DNA of 64,000 nucleotides from Saccharopolyspora_C sp047200635 (GCF_047200635.1 NZ_JBJZOI010000004.1:186001-250000), one strand, 5' to 3'. Counted from the first letter of the stretch, positions 33,777-43,028 are shown. Translations and numbers: made by a program. Notes: a model not told the origin generated them from the sequence alone.

Positions 33777-34577
33777 GTGACCCACCCGTTCCTGTCGGGG
33801 CCCCGGCCCCGCGCGATCGCCCACCGGGGCTGGCACCTCGGCGACCTGCACGACATGGAGAACTCGCTCAGCGCGATGGCGCGCGCCCGCGCCGAGGGTT
33901 ACCGCTACCTCGAGACCGACGTGCACGCCACGGCCGACGGCGTGGTGGTGCTCAGCCACGATCCGAGCTTGGATCGCACCACCGACGGGCGCGGGACGAT
34001 CCGGCGGCTCCCGTGGTCGGCGGTCGGCTCCGCGCTCGTCGGCGGCCGGGAACCGGTGGCCCGGCTGGACCAGGTGCTCGAGGAGCTCCCGGATGCGCTG
34101 CTCAACGTGGACGTCAAGGAGGACGCCGCGGTGGAGCCGGTGCTGGAGACGCTGCGCGGGCAGAACGCGTGGCACCGGGTCTGCCTCGCCTCGTTCGACG
34201 ACCGCAGGCTGCGCGCGCTGCGCCGGGGAGGTGGCCCGGAGCTGCTGACGTCGATGGGGCGGCGGGCGGTGGCGACGCTGTGGGGGGCGTCGCGCTGCGG
34301 CGGCTGGGGGCCGCGCCCGCGGGTCGCGGGCGCGGCGGCGCAGGTGCCGCCGCGGCACGGCCGGGTGCGGGTCGCGGACCGGCGCTTCGTGCGGACCGCG
34401 CAGCGGTGGGGCCTGGAGGTCCACACCTGGACGATCGACGAGGCGGCGCAGATGCGGGAGCTGCTCGACCTGGGGGTCGACGGGATCGTGACCGACCGTC
34501 CCGACGTGCTCCGCGAGGTGCTGGGTGACCGGTTCGACGACGTGGGGGCGGACGAACCGGAGGGCCGGGTTCGCTGA
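33777..34577 (+). CDS. glycerophosphodiester phosphodiesterase
   Basis: 266 aa. All GDPD landmarks are visible: AIAHRGWH with the catalytic His, MENSL in place of PENT, LETDVHATADGVVVLSHD carrying the metal-binding Glu/Asp and second His, LNVDVKE, and a C-terminal VHTWTIDEAAQMRELLDLGV and DGIVTDRPD. It hydrolyses glycerophosphodiesters to glycerol-3-phosphate and an alcohol, cytoplasmic here because there is no signal peptide. The GTG at 33777 follows GGAAGGAAC. Divergent from the zinc-ribbon gene. Confidence 0.92.
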   Translation: MTHPFLSGPRPRAIAHRGWHLGDLHDMENSLSAMARARAEGYRYLETDVHATADGVVVLSHDPSLDRTTDGRGTIRRLPWSAVGSALVGGREPVARLDQVLEELPDALLNVDVKEDAAVEPVLETLRGQNAWHRVCLASFDDRRLRALRRGGGPELLTSMGRRAVATLWGASRCGGWGPRPRVAGAAAQVPPRHGRVRVADRRFVRTAQRWGLEVHTWTIDEAAQMRELLDLGVDGIVTDRPDVLREVLGDRFDDVGADEPEGRVR

Positions 34578-34740
34578 GCGGGCGGCGGCGCGGCGAGACC
34601 CGGAGCGGCCCGCGCACCAGCGGCGGACGGTGCGGGAGCACCGGCCCGGGTCATGATCATCGCGCCGCGACCGGACGTTGATCCGGAGCCGATACAGTCC
34701 CCGTTGCCCCTATCGAGTGAACACTTGAGGACGGAGAGGC

Positions 34741-36144
34741 ATGAGCGTGCTGGGCGGTCTCGCGCCGGACACCGCGAGACGGCGCCGCGAGCAGCGGGGA
34801 TGGTGCTGGTACGACTGGGCCAACTCGGTGTTCCCGACGTCGGTGACGACCGTGTTCCTCTCGCTGTACCTGACCAGCGTGGCCACCGAGGCCGCCACCG
34901 CCGACGTCGCGCGCAACGGCCCCGCGGCCTGCCCGGGCGGCAACTCCCTCGTCCGCTGCGACATCTCGGTGCTGGGGCTCGCGTTCCCCGCGGGCTCGCT
35001 GTGGGGCTACCTCCTGTCGGCAGCCACCGTGGTGCAGGTGCTGGTGCTGCCGATCACCGGGGCGATCGCGGATCGCACGCAGAACAAGCGGGCCATGCTG
35101 GCGGGCTTCGCCTTCGGCGGTGCGCTGGCCACCTCGCTGCTGGGACTGGTGGGCAGCTCGAACTGGCGGTGGGGGCTGGTCTTCTTCGTGGCCGCGAACA
35201 TCTGCTTCGGGGCGTCGGTGGTCGTGTACTACTCGTTCCTGCCGGAGATCGCGTCGACCGACGAGCGGGACCGGCTCTCCTCGCGGGGCTGGGCGTTCGG
35301 CTACCTGGGCGGCGGGTGCGCGCTGGCGCTGCACCTGGCGCTCTACCTGGGGCACGAGGCGATCGGGCTCGCCGAGGACACCGCGGTTCGGCTGGTGTTC
35401 GTCTCGTCCGGCGTGTGGTGGGCCGCGTTCACGCTGCTGCCGCTGGCGGTGCTGGGCAGGCACCACGAGCCGGTGGGCGGTGAGCGCGGGGCATCGCTGA
35501 TCACGGCGGGGTTCAAGCAGCTGGCGTCGACGATCAGGCAGGCGCGGAGCTTCCCGCTGACGCTGGCGTTCCTCGGCGCCTACATGATCTACACCGACGG
35601 CATCGCGACGGTCACCCAGGTGTCCGCTCAGTACGGTGACCTGGAGTTGCGGCTTCCCCAGGAGTCGCTGATCATCACGTTGCTGATCGTCCAGTTCATC
35701 GCCTTCGTCGGCGGTGTGCTGCACGGCCTGCTCGCGGGCCGGATCGGCGCCAAGAAAACGATCATGATCAGCCTGGTGGTCTGGGTGGCGGTGCTCGCCG
35801 CGGCCTACTTCGTGCAGGCGGGTCAGCAGCTCCAGTTCTACGGGCTGGCCGTGGGGATCGGTCTGGTGCTCGGCGGCACGAACGCGCTGTCGCGCTCGTT
35901 GTTCAGCCAGATGGTGCCGGAAGGCAAGGAGGCCGAGTATTTCTCGCTGTACGAGGTCGGGGAGCGCTCGACGTCCTGGCTCGGGCCGCTGGTGTTCGCC
36001 GGGGTCGGGCAGGCCACCGGGTCGTTCCGGCTGGCGATCATCTCGCTGGTGGTCTTCTTCGTCGTCGGTCTCGTGCTGGTCTCAGCGGTCCCGGTGCGCC
36101 GGGCCATCGAGGCGGTCGGCAACCGGCCGCCCGAGCGGTTGTGA
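34741..36144 (+). CDS. MFS transporter, UMF1/Atg22-like
   Basis: 467 aa with about 12 membrane segments. The N-terminus RGWCWYDWANSVFPTSVTTV is the hallmark of the UMF1 (vacuole effluxer Atg22-like) group, followed by ITGAIADRTQNKRAMLAGF and FSQMVPEGKEAEYFSLYEVG near the end. In yeast the relative exports amino acids from the vacuole; the bacterial substrate is not known. ATG with GGACGGAGAGG upstream. It is a conserved single gene next to rbpA in this window. Confidence 0.9.
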   Translation: MSVLGGLAPDTARRRREQRGWCWYDWANSVFPTSVTTVFLSLYLTSVATEAATADVARNGPAACPGGNSLVRCDISVLGLAFPAGSLWGYLLSAATVVQVLVLPITGAIADRTQNKRAMLAGFAFGGALATSLLGLVGSSNWRWGLVFFVAANICFGASVVVYYSFLPEIASTDERDRLSSRGWAFGYLGGGCALALHLALYLGHEAIGLAEDTAVRLVFVSSGVWWAAFTLLPLAVLGRHHEPVGGERGASLITAGFKQLASTIRQARSFPLTLAFLGAYMIYTDGIATVTQVSAQYGDLELRLPQESLIITLLIVQFIAFVGGVLHGLLAGRIGAKKTIMISLVVWVAVLAAAYFVQAGQQLQFYGLAVGIGLVLGGTNALSRSLFSQMVPEGKEAEYFSLYEVGERSTSWLGPLVFAGVGQATGSFRLAIISLVVFFVVGLVLVSAVPVRRAIEAVGNRPPERL

Positions 36145-36586
36145 GCGGATGGGGGGATTCGCTCGTGCCGGTAGTGCGTCCCGGTGATGTCACCGGCATC
36201 ATTGGCATATGCCGGTACACAGCGTCGCGATACTGGGGAGCACGAACTGAACACGCAAAGTGACTGGGGCCGTGTCGCACTGGGTGGCGGCGTGGTGATC
36301 TCGCTTGCAATTTACCCAGGAGAGTGAAGGTTAACTTGCCCTTAGTGAGAATCCGTCTGGCACCATCGCCTATACGGAGGAACCTCTAGTGTGATAGTGG
36401 AAGAGCGCGTCATGAGCGCGGTCTTGCTTGCATCTCTAGAGGTGACGATGTCGTTGACGAGTGAAGGACGTCACCGACGGCAACCGGAAGTCCCGCGCCG
36501 GGAACAGCTGACGGCCCGCCCGTCGTTGCACTCGGTGAGCACAACCCGTCCGGACTCTGGTCCGGGCCGAAGTGAAAGGAACCGTC
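36145..36586. promoter_or_regulatory. 442-bp upstream region of rbpA with two inverted repeats
   Basis: A 7-bp-arm palindrome CCGGTGA-TG-TCACCGG lies at 36181-36196, shortly after the transporter gene, and may be a weak terminator or operator. ACCTCTAG (36382-36389) pairs with CTAGAGGT (36436-36443). The AT content is unusually high for the window between about 36190 and 36450, consistent with promoters. No clear sigma-factor consensus could be fixed. Confidence 0.45.
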
Positions 36587-36931
36587 ATGGCCGATCGCGT
36601 TCTGCGTGGCAGCCGGCTCGGAGCGGTCAGCTACGAGACCGACCGCAACCACGACCTCGCACCGCGCCGGACGGTGCGCTACGCCTGCCCCAAGGACCAC
36701 GAGTTCGAGGTGCCGTTCTCCGACGACGCCGAGATCCCGCCGACCTGGGAGTGCCGCCTGCACGGCTCCGAATCCAAGATCATCGATGGATCCGAGCCGG
36801 AGCAGAAGAAGGCCAAACCGCCGCGCACCCACTGGGACATGCTGCTGGAACGCCGCAGCATCCCGGAACTGGAGGAACTGCTCAACGAGCGGCTGGAGAT
36901 CCTGCGCGGTCGGCGCAGCCACTCCGCTTGA
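36587..36931 (+). CDS. rbpA: RNA polymerase-binding protein RbpA
   Basis: 114 aa, the normal length. RbpA binds the principal sigma factor and RNA polymerase and stabilises the open promoter complex; it is found only in actinobacteria. Visible features are MADRVLRGSRLGAVSYETDR, the basic linker LAPRRTVRYACPKDHEFEVP, the IPPTWEC zinc-ribbon-like core, and the sigma-interacting C-terminal helices LERRSIPELEELLNERLEIL. The ATG at 36587 follows GAAAGGA. A strong terminator separates it from ppm on the opposite strand. Confidence 0.97.
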   Translation: MADRVLRGSRLGAVSYETDRNHDLAPRRTVRYACPKDHEFEVPFSDDAEIPPTWECRLHGSESKIIDGSEPEQKKAKPPRTHWDMLLERRSIPELEELLNERLEILRGRRSHSA

Positions 36932-36967
36932 GCGAAGGCTTCCCCCGCGTCAGCGGGTGAGCACCTC

Positions 36968-37004
36968 GAACGCCTGGGCCCCGTGCGGGGGAGCCCAGGC
37001 GTTC
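36968..37004. terminator. bidirectional terminator between rbpA and the mannosyltransferase gene
   Basis: Perfect 12-bp stem GAACGCCTGGGC / GCCCAGGCGTTC with extra CCC/GGG pairing inside, lying between convergent genes. Confidence 0.85.
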
Positions 37005-37011
37005 TCGTGCG

Positions 37012-37791
37012 TCAGCGCAGCAGTCCCCGCAGCTGGGCCGCGCGGCGGCGAAGTCCCCACGCCGTGATCCGGACCAGGGCCTCGCGGACGATGTCGCCGT
37101 TCATCTTCGACTCGCCCAGCTCCCGGTCCGCGAAGGTGATCGGCACCTCGGCGATCCGGAATCCGGCCTGGACCGAGCGCAGCGTCAGGTCGACCTGGAA
37201 GCAGTAGCCCTGCGAGGCGACGTCGTGCAGCGGCAGCTCGGCCAGCACCTCCCGGCGGTACGCCCGGAACCCCGCGGTGCTGTCGTTGACCGGCACGCCC
37301 AGCGAGTACTTCGAGTACAGGTTCGCGCCCCGGGACAGCGCCTGCCGGTGCCACGGCCAGTTCACGACCCGGCCGCCGGGCACGTAGCGGGAGCCGATCA
37401 CCACGTCGGCGGTGCCGCCGGGCCGCAGCAGCGACAGCAGCCTCGGCAGATCCTCGGGGGCGTGCGAGCCGTCGGCGTCCATCTCGACGACCGCCGGGTA
37501 GTCGCGCTCCAGCGCCCAGGCGAAACCGGCGACGTAGGCGGCGCCGAGCCCGGCCTTGCCGGTGCGGTGCAGCACGTGCACCCGATCGTCGGCGGCCGCC
37601 AGCTCGTCGGCGAGCTCGCCGGTGCCGTCCGGACTGGCGTCGTCGACGACCAGCGCGTGCGCCGAGGGCAGCGCGGCGTGCAGCCGCCGCACCACGGGGG
37701 CCAGGTTCTCCCGCTCGTCGTAGGTGGGGATGACCACCAAGGCCGAGCCGGACGGTCCCGCCGCGCCTCCGGTGGCGTGCCGGTCCGTCAT
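37012..37791 (-). CDS. ppm: polyprenol monophosphomannose synthase (GT2)
   Basis: 259 aa. GT2 domain with ALVVIPTYDERENL, VVDDASPDGTGELADE, the acidic MDADGSH motif (about 104-110) that holds the metal, and SRYVPGGRV. It transfers mannose from GDP-mannose to polyprenyl phosphate, giving the donor for lipoglycan and protein mannosylation. There is no C-terminal membrane domain; in mycobacteria the same catalytic domain is fused to Lnt, and here the two are separate neighbours. ATG at 37791 follows GGAGGATC. It lies 53 bp downstream of lnt in the same direction, so they form an operon. Confidence 0.93.
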   Translation of the reverse strand: MTDRHATGGAAGPSGSALVVIPTYDERENLAPVVRRLHAALPSAHALVVDDASPDGTGELADELAAADDRVHVLHRTGKAGLGAAYVAGFAWALERDYPAVVEMDADGSHAPEDLPRLLSLLRPGGTADVVIGSRYVPGGRVVNWPWHRQALSRGANLYSKYSLGVPVNDSTAGFRAYRREVLAELPLHDVASQGYCFQVDLTLRSVQAGFRIAEVPITFADRELGESKMNGDIVREALVRITAWGLRRRAAQLRGLLR

Positions 37792-37844
37792 AGCGATCCT
37801 CCTTCGGGCCGCACCTCTCCCCAGCGGGGCGGGCGGCGGATGCG

Positions 37845-39419
37845 TCAGTTCTCGTCGTGGTGGCGCCGCCGCGCGGTGGCGGCCAGGGCGCCGACGCCCA
37901 GCAGCGACAGCCCCCAGGCTGGCGCGGCGCCGAGCGTGGTGGCGAGCGTGCGCTCGGTGCGCAGCGGGACCTCGCCGGTGAGGTTCCGCGCGGTGAACTG
38001 CTCGGTGTGCGCGGTGATCGCCCCGTCGGGACGGATGAGCGCGCTGACCCCGCTGGTGGCGGACACCACCACGGCCCGCCCGTGCTCCACCGCGCGCAGC
38101 CGGGACATCGCCAGGTGTTGCCAGCTCATCTCCGAGCGCCCGTACCAGGCGTTGTTCGTGGGCACGGCCAGCAGCGTGGCGCCGTCGCGGACCGCGCCGG
38201 TGAACACGTCGTCGTAGGCGACGTCGTAGCAGAGCCCGACGCCGAGCCGGATCGCCGCGGCCTGCAGCACTCCCGGCCGGTCCCCGGCGACCATGTCCTG
38301 CTGGAACCGGTCCACGAACGGGCTCACCAGGCGGGCCACCGAACGCATCGGGATGGTCTCGGCGAACGGGACGAGGTGTTGCTTGGCGTACTCCTCGTCG
38401 GCTCCGCGCTCCGGGTCCCATTCCACGATCCGGTTGCGGAAGGTGCCGTCGCGGTCCACGGCGAAGCCGCCCGCGATCACCGGGACGCCGAGCTGGTCGG
38501 TGACCTCGCGCAGGTCGGGATCGGAGCGCGACGGCCCCCAGTTGCCGACCTGCTCGGGCAGCACGACCAGGTCGGGACGGGCGACCCGGCCCGCGCGGAC
38601 GTCCTCGACGAGCCGCCGGGCACCACGGATGTGGTTGTCGTGCAGGACGCCGTCTTCGTAGAGCAGGTCGAGACCGATGTCGGGGGCGTTGCCCTGCACG
38701 AGAGCGACCCGAGCGGTACCCGCCTGGGCGTCCACGCCGATCGAGGGCCACAGCGCGGCCCCGGCCACCACCGGCACCAGCACGGCCGCCGCCGGCGCGA
38801 TCAGCCGCGCCCGTCGGCCTCGCCGCACCCGCGTCGCCAGCACGCCGAGACCGCAGCCGATCAGCGCCACCGCGAAGGTCACCAGGGTGGCGCCGCCGAC
38901 CGAGGCCAGCGGGAGCAGCGGTCCGGTCGGCTGGGTGAACGCGAGCCTGCCCCAGGGGAAGCCGCCGAACGGCTGGGTGCTGCGCACCGTCTCGCCCAGC
39001 AGGAACACCGCCGCCATCCACACCGGCGCTCCGGGCAGCCGGCTCACCCGGGCCATGCCCGCGCCGGTCAAGCCGAGGAACAGCGCCTCCACCAGCGCGA
39101 CGCCGAGCCAGGGCCACGGCCCGAACTGGGTGCCGAGGAAGTCCTGGATCCAGCCCAGCAGCGGCAGCATGTACGCGAGCCCGAACAGCAGGCCGTGGCC
39201 GAACCCGGCCCGGGTGCGGCGCCCGCGCAGTGCGGCGGCCAGCAGTGCGATCGCCAGCGGGGCCAGCCACCACAGGTCGCGAGGCGGTGAGGCCAGGTGC
39301 AGCAGCAATCCCGCGGCGATGGCCGCGGCGGGGCGGAGCCAGCGCGCGACCCCGTCCGCGCGACGTCCGCCTGGCCTGCCCTCGGCGCTGTCCTGCGAGG
39401 TCACCGTGGGGGCACTCAC
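37845..39419 (-). CDS. lnt: apolipoprotein N-acyltransferase
   Basis: 524 aa. About seven or eight membrane helices occupy residues 28-235, followed by a carbon-nitrogen-hydrolase domain. The Lnt triad is visible as Glu289 (VVLPEQVGN), Lys346 (EEYAKQHLVPFAE) and Cys397 (GVGLCYDVAYDD). It N-acylates the lipid-modified cysteine of lipoproteins on the outer face of the membrane. The GTG at 39419 gives VSAPTVTSQD; a frame reaching 39503 adds only a low-complexity extension. It is co-directional with ppm, whose catalytic domain it may anchor, as the fused mycobacterial Ppm1 does. Confidence 0.93.
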   Translation of the reverse strand: MSAPTVTSQDSAEGRPGGRRADGVARWLRPAAAIAAGLLLHLASPPRDLWWLAPLAIALLAAALRGRRTRAGFGHGLLFGLAYMLPLLGWIQDFLGTQFGPWPWLGVALVEALFLGLTGAGMARVSRLPGAPVWMAAVFLLGETVRSTQPFGGFPWGRLAFTQPTGPLLPLASVGGATLVTFAVALIGCGLGVLATRVRRGRRARLIAPAAAVLVPVVAGAALWPSIGVDAQAGTARVALVQGNAPDIGLDLLYEDGVLHDNHIRGARRLVEDVRAGRVARPDLVVLPEQVGNWGPSRSDPDLREVTDQLGVPVIAGGFAVDRDGTFRNRIVEWDPERGADEEYAKQHLVPFAETIPMRSVARLVSPFVDRFQQDMVAGDRPGVLQAAAIRLGVGLCYDVAYDDVFTGAVRDGATLLAVPTNNAWYGRSEMSWQHLAMSRLRAVEHGRAVVVSATSGVSALIRPDGAITAHTEQFTARNLTGEVPLRTERTLATTLGAAPAWGLSLLGVGALAATARRRHHDEN

Positions 39420-39557
39420 CCGATCAACTCTCTCGGTACTGCGCCCGGCGAACCGGGGCGGACTCTGCGCTGGGGGACGCGATCCGGGTCGCGCCCGCGT
39501 CAAATGTACGCCGACCTGGTGCGCGAGAAGGGCGGCCCCGCGCGCCCCGGGAGCGGT

Positions 39558-39932
39558 TCAGCGGGTGGTCCGCCGGGCGGTGCGCCGCAGTTGCAGGATG
39601 CGGGCCGCGCCGACGAGGGCCACGAGCAGCCCGCCGATCGCGGCGGCCAGCAGCAGGGCGACGCCGACCGGCAGGTCCCCGCGCAGGCCGAGGAAGGTGA
39701 CCGAGGTGGGCTGCAGGTTCTGCAGGATGAACACCAGCAGCACGATCAGCGCGATGGTCGCCACCACCACCGCAGCCCAGGTGCCAGCGGTGCGGGTGTG
39801 CCGCAACCTCTCCGCCTGAGTGGGCTCGCCGGTGGGCTGGGCCGGTTCGAGTTCGCCGTTCTCCCGGCTCGGGTCGGTCAGCGGATCGACCGGGGCGGTC
39901 CGCTCGTCGGCGGTGTTCTCGTCGGTGGCCAT
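39558..39932 (-). CDS. LapA-domain (DUF1049-like) membrane protein
   Basis: 124 aa. A charged, Pro/Glu-rich N-terminus of 45 residues precedes two membrane helices (TWAAVVVATIALIVLLVFIL and GVALLLAAAIGGLLVALVGA) separated by NLQPTSVTFLGLRGDLPVG, the arrangement of lipopolysaccharide-assembly-protein-A-domain proteins found also in Gram-positives. It ends in a basic cytoplasmic tail. Function in actinobacteria is unknown. The start is ATG 39932 or the ATG three codons upstream (39941); neither has a strong ribosome binding site. Confidence 0.8.
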   Translation of the reverse strand: MATDENTADERTAPVDPLTDPSRENGELEPAQPTGEPTQAERLRHTRTAGTWAAVVVATIALIVLLVFILQNLQPTSVTFLGLRGDLPVGVALLLAAAIGGLLVALVGAARILQLRRTARRTTR

Positions 39933-40022
39933 GGGCGTCATTCTGCAGCACTCACCCGGCCGGTCCAGCGGCACGACGCGCGAAGATCCGGTGAACGGAT
40001 CAACGCGCCTGGCCCGGGCGGC

Positions 40023-40520
40023 TCAGCGCGGCGGCAGTCCGCCGGGGAACCGCTTGAGCACGGTGGCCCGCCGCGCGGACCCGGGCCAGATCTGAACCCG
40101 GTAGGCCTCCTCGCCCCGGCTGCCGTCGGAGCTGATGGTGCCGAAGCCCTCGCAGCGGGTCCGCACCCGGTAGATGCCGATGGGGACGTCGAAGCGATGG
40201 GCGCTGCGCCTGCTGTCGGAGCCGCCGAGCACCAGCACCTGTCCGCTCGCGATCTCCACGGAGGCCTCGGTCACGTGGTCCCAGGAGGCCAGGTCGCAGG
40301 CGGGCGCCGCGCTGGTGATCTCGATCGTGACGGGGATCGTGGTCCGCCGGGCCGTGCCGACCGTGACCACGCCGTCCCGGCTGGAGATCAGATCGCGCCG
40401 CAGGTCCGCCGCGGTGTCGTCGATGGCGGCCAAGTCGTAGTCCGCGTGGGCGTCGCGGACCTCGAAGCTGTGGTAGTCCGCGAAGATCATCAGTTCTCGC
40501 CGCGTCCGGTCGATGTCCAC
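40023..40520 (-). CDS. conserved hypothetical beta-rich protein
   Basis: 165 aa, soluble, with no signal peptide. After a short start (VDIDRTRRELMIFADYHSFE) the sequence is mostly predicted strand, with VVTVGTARRTTIPVTIEITS and ASVEIASGQVLVLGG as repeats of alternating hydrophobic residues and a final RVQIWPGSARRATVLKRFPG. I do not recognise a named domain. The GTG at 40520 follows GGGGGGA with 6-nt spacing; an ATG at 40490 is an alternative. It is divergent from the hydrolase at 40959. Confidence 0.6.
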   Translation of the reverse strand: MDIDRTRRELMIFADYHSFEVRDAHADYDLAAIDDTAADLRRDLISSRDGVVTVGTARRTTIPVTIEITSAAPACDLASWDHVTEASVEIASGQVLVLGGSDSRRSAHRFDVPIGIYRVRTRCEGFGTISSDGSRGEEAYRVQIWPGSARRATVLKRFPGGLPPR

Positions 40521-40958
40521 CGTGCGTCCCCCCGCTCCCGCGCTCCCGATCCTTTCTAACAGCCCCGGAGCGGCGAGCGCTCCGGTTCGCCGGTAAGGCG
40601 GCCACCCGGCGCAGCGCGGTGCTGCGGTCGTCCCGCCACCAGGAGGGTGGGCTCCGGGCCCGGCCGCCCGGGGTGCCGGATCGCCCGGTGCGGTGGGCCG
40701 CGCTGTTCCGATGGCGCCGCGCCGTCCACCGGCGAAGCGGCTCGGGACGGCGGAGGCGAGGTGGTCGCGGGGCTCGTGCCGGAAGCGGGGTGGGATTCCT
40801 GCTGCCGCCGCGATCAGCCCGGGCGCGCCGGTGGTGCGGCGCGGTGGCCGCCCGCCCCCGCCCGGTCGTCTCCGTTGCTCCGTCCGGCCCGGGCTCGGGT
40901 TGGTTTCGCGGGCGGGGTGTGGTGGAGTGCTCGCTGATCGCGTGGGGAGGTGCGTCGG
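40521..40958. other. 438-bp divergent intergenic region
   Basis: It separates the beta-rich hypothetical gene (-) from the hydrolase (+) and should hold both promoters. No consensus promoter, palindrome or additional coding frame stands out. Confidence 0.35.
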
Positions 40959-41843
40959 ATGGTGGAACCGAGCGCGCTGGAGGTGCCCGGGGTGGTGCAC
41001 CGGTACGTCCAGGTCGGCGACCTGCGGGTGCACGTGGCCGAAGCCGGGGAAGGCCCGCCGCTGGTGCTGCTGCACGGCTGGCCGCAGCACTGGTACCTGT
41101 GGCGGCACCAGATCCCGGAGCTGGCGCGGGAGTACCGGGTGATCGCCCCGGACCTGCGCGGGCACGGCTGGACCGATGCGCCCGCCACCGGGTACGGCAA
41201 GGACGTGCTGGCGGGCGACCTGATCGGGCTGCTGGACGCGCTGGGGCTGGACCGGGTCCGGCTGGTCGGGCACGACTGGGGCGGCTGGACCGGATTCCTC
41301 GCGTGCATGCGCGCTCCGGAGCGCTTCGACCGCTTCCTCGCGTTCAACATCGCCCACCCGTGGCCCGCGCCGTCCGCGCGGACCGCGCTGACGATGTGGC
41401 GGCTCTGGTACCAGGTGGTCGTGGGTTCCCCGGTGGGACCGCTGCTGATCCGCCGCACCCCGTTCCTGTCCCGGGGCGTGCTGGGATCGGTGCGCCGGGG
41501 CGCGCTGTCGGCGCGGGAGCGCTCGGCCTTCGCCGACCGCTGGCGGGATCCCGCGCGGGCGAGGGCCTCCGCCCTGCTGTACCGCACCTTCCTGCTGCGC
41601 GAGCTGCCCGCCGTCGTGCGCGGGGACCACCTGCGCACCCCGATGTCGACTCGGGCCCGGCTGGTGTTCGGCACCGCCGACCCGGCCATCTCGCCCCGGT
41701 TGCTGGCCGGCTACGAGCGCGCCGCGGCCCGGATGGACCTGCGCTGGGTCCCCGGCGCGGGGCACTTCATCGTCGACGAGCTCCCGGACCGGGTGCTCGC
41801 GGAGGTCCAGGAGTTCATGGCGGGCGAAGCGCCGGTGCCGTAG
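40959..41843 (+). CDS. alpha/beta-fold hydrolase, epoxide-hydrolase-like
   Basis: 294 aa. The oxyanion motif HGWPQ, nucleophile elbow VGHDWGG with Asp106 (not Ser), acid in FGTADPAIS and base His in GAGHFI match the epoxide hydrolase / haloalkane dehalogenase group. Which of the two is unknown, because the cap tyrosines cannot be placed by eye. ATG at 40959 lies 8 nt after GGGGAGG; the GTG at 40950 overlaps that site and is rejected. It is cytoplasmic, with the methyltransferase gene starting 45 bp later in the same direction, so a two-gene operon is possible. Confidence 0.85.
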   Translation: MVEPSALEVPGVVHRYVQVGDLRVHVAEAGEGPPLVLLHGWPQHWYLWRHQIPELAREYRVIAPDLRGHGWTDAPATGYGKDVLAGDLIGLLDALGLDRVRLVGHDWGGWTGFLACMRAPERFDRFLAFNIAHPWPAPSARTALTMWRLWYQVVVGSPVGPLLIRRTPFLSRGVLGSVRRGALSARERSAFADRWRDPARARASALLYRTFLLRELPAVVRGDHLRTPMSTRARLVFGTADPAISPRLLAGYERAAARMDLRWVPGAGHFIVDELPDRVLAEVQEFMAGEAPVP

Positions 41844-41888
41844 CGCCTGGGCGGCACGGGTAGGCTCGACCGCCTGACTTCCGGCGAG

Positions 41889-43028
41889 ATGAGATGCGCG
41901 GTGCTCGATACTGTGGTGACCCTGGACTGGACCGAGCGAGGGGAACCGCGTTCCGCGATCTGGCGCTCCGAGAACGGCGCGGCCCCGCCCCGCCACGTGC
42001 TCGTCGGGGACGACGACCTGCGCGCCGACGACGCGCACAAGCTGACCGCTGAGGGCACCGCGATCCTCTGGCGGGGCGATTTCCACAACGCGCGCAACCT
42101 GCTCACCGCGCTGGCGCGGCGGGTGGATCGCAAGCCGGTCGCCGAGATGGATTCCCCGGCGCAGACCTTCCACCGGCTCCGCCAGCGCCAGGCGCAACGG
42201 GCCAGGCTGCTCGGGATGCTGCTGGTCCCGGTGGACGCCGGGTGCGCGGTGCCGCTGCGGCGCGCGCCGGAGGTCCGGGAGGCGTGCCTGGCCGCGGGGT
42301 GTCCGGCGGACGAGCCGTTCGTGCTCTCGCTGCGGGAGCTGCTCGGGATCATCGGCGCGCACGAGTGGCGGCGCACCGGGATCGAGGTCCCCGCGCTGGA
42401 GGGCCGGATCCACCCGCACTACGGCGTGTTCGCCCCGCTGCGCACCGACTACCTGGACCTGATCGCGTCCGAACCGCTGCCCGCGGCCCGGGTCGCCTTC
42501 GACGTCGGCACCGGCACCGGTGTGCTCGCCGCGCTGCTGGCCCGCCGCGGGGTGCGACGGGTCGTGGCGACCGAGCTGGACGAACGCGCGCTCGCCTGCG
42601 CCGAGGAGAACATCGCGGGGCTCGGGCTGGCCGAGCAGGTGGAGGTGCGCGCGGCCGACCTGTACCCGGAGGAGCGCGCGGGACTGGTGGTGTGCAACCC
42701 GCCGTGGCTGCCGGTGAAGCCCTCGGCCGCGTTGCAGCGCGCCGTGCACGACCCGGGCAGCCGGATGCTGCGCGGATTCCTGGGCGGGCTGGCCGCGCAC
42801 CTGGAGCCGGGCGGTGAGGGGTGGCTGGTGCTCTCGGACCTCGCGGAGCTGCTGGGGCTGCGGTCGCGCGCGGAGCTGCTCGGCGCGATCGAGGACGCGG
42901 GCCTGGTGGTGGCCGGGCGCAGCGACACCGCGCCCCGGCATCGGCGGGCCGCGGACAGCACCGACCCGCTGCACGAGTTCCGGGCGGCCGAGACGGTGTC
43001 GCTGTGGCGATTGGTCGCGCGGGACTGA
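41889..43028 (+). CDS. class I SAM-dependent methyltransferase of NPPW type
   Basis: 379 aa. The N-terminal 170 residues are a poorly conserved domain. The catalytic half has motif I VAFDVGTGTGVLAALLA (about 204-220), the acidic VVATELDERALACAEEN, and motif IV VVCNPPWLPVKP. NPPW/Y motifs are typical of enzymes that methylate nitrogen in nucleic acid bases or glutamine in proteins, so an RNA or protein N-methyltransferase is inferred. The ATG lies 45 bp after the hydrolase. No signal peptide or membrane helix. Confidence 0.8.
   Translation: MRCAVLDTVVTLDWTERGEPRSAIWRSENGAAPPRHVLVGDDDLRADDAHKLTAEGTAILWRGDFHNARNLLTALARRVDRKPVAEMDSPAQTFHRLRQRQAQRARLLGMLLVPVDAGCAVPLRRAPEVREACLAAGCPADEPFVLSLRELLGIIGAHEWRRTGIEVPALEGRIHPHYGVFAPLRTDYLDLIASEPLPAARVAFDVGTGTGVLAALLARRGVRRVVATELDERALACAEENIAGLGLAEQVEVRAADLYPEERAGLVVCNPPWLPVKPSAALQRAVHDPGSRMLRGFLGGLAAHLEPGGEGWLVLSDLAELLGLRSRAELLGAIEDAGLVVAGRSDTAPRHRRAADSTDPLHEFRAAETVSLWRLVARD

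Noticed and set aside
37012..39273. single minus-strand frame that could read as a Lnt-Ppm fusion
   Set aside because: In this frame the upstream half is nonsense; the real lnt is in another frame with its own stop at 37845, so the genes are separate.
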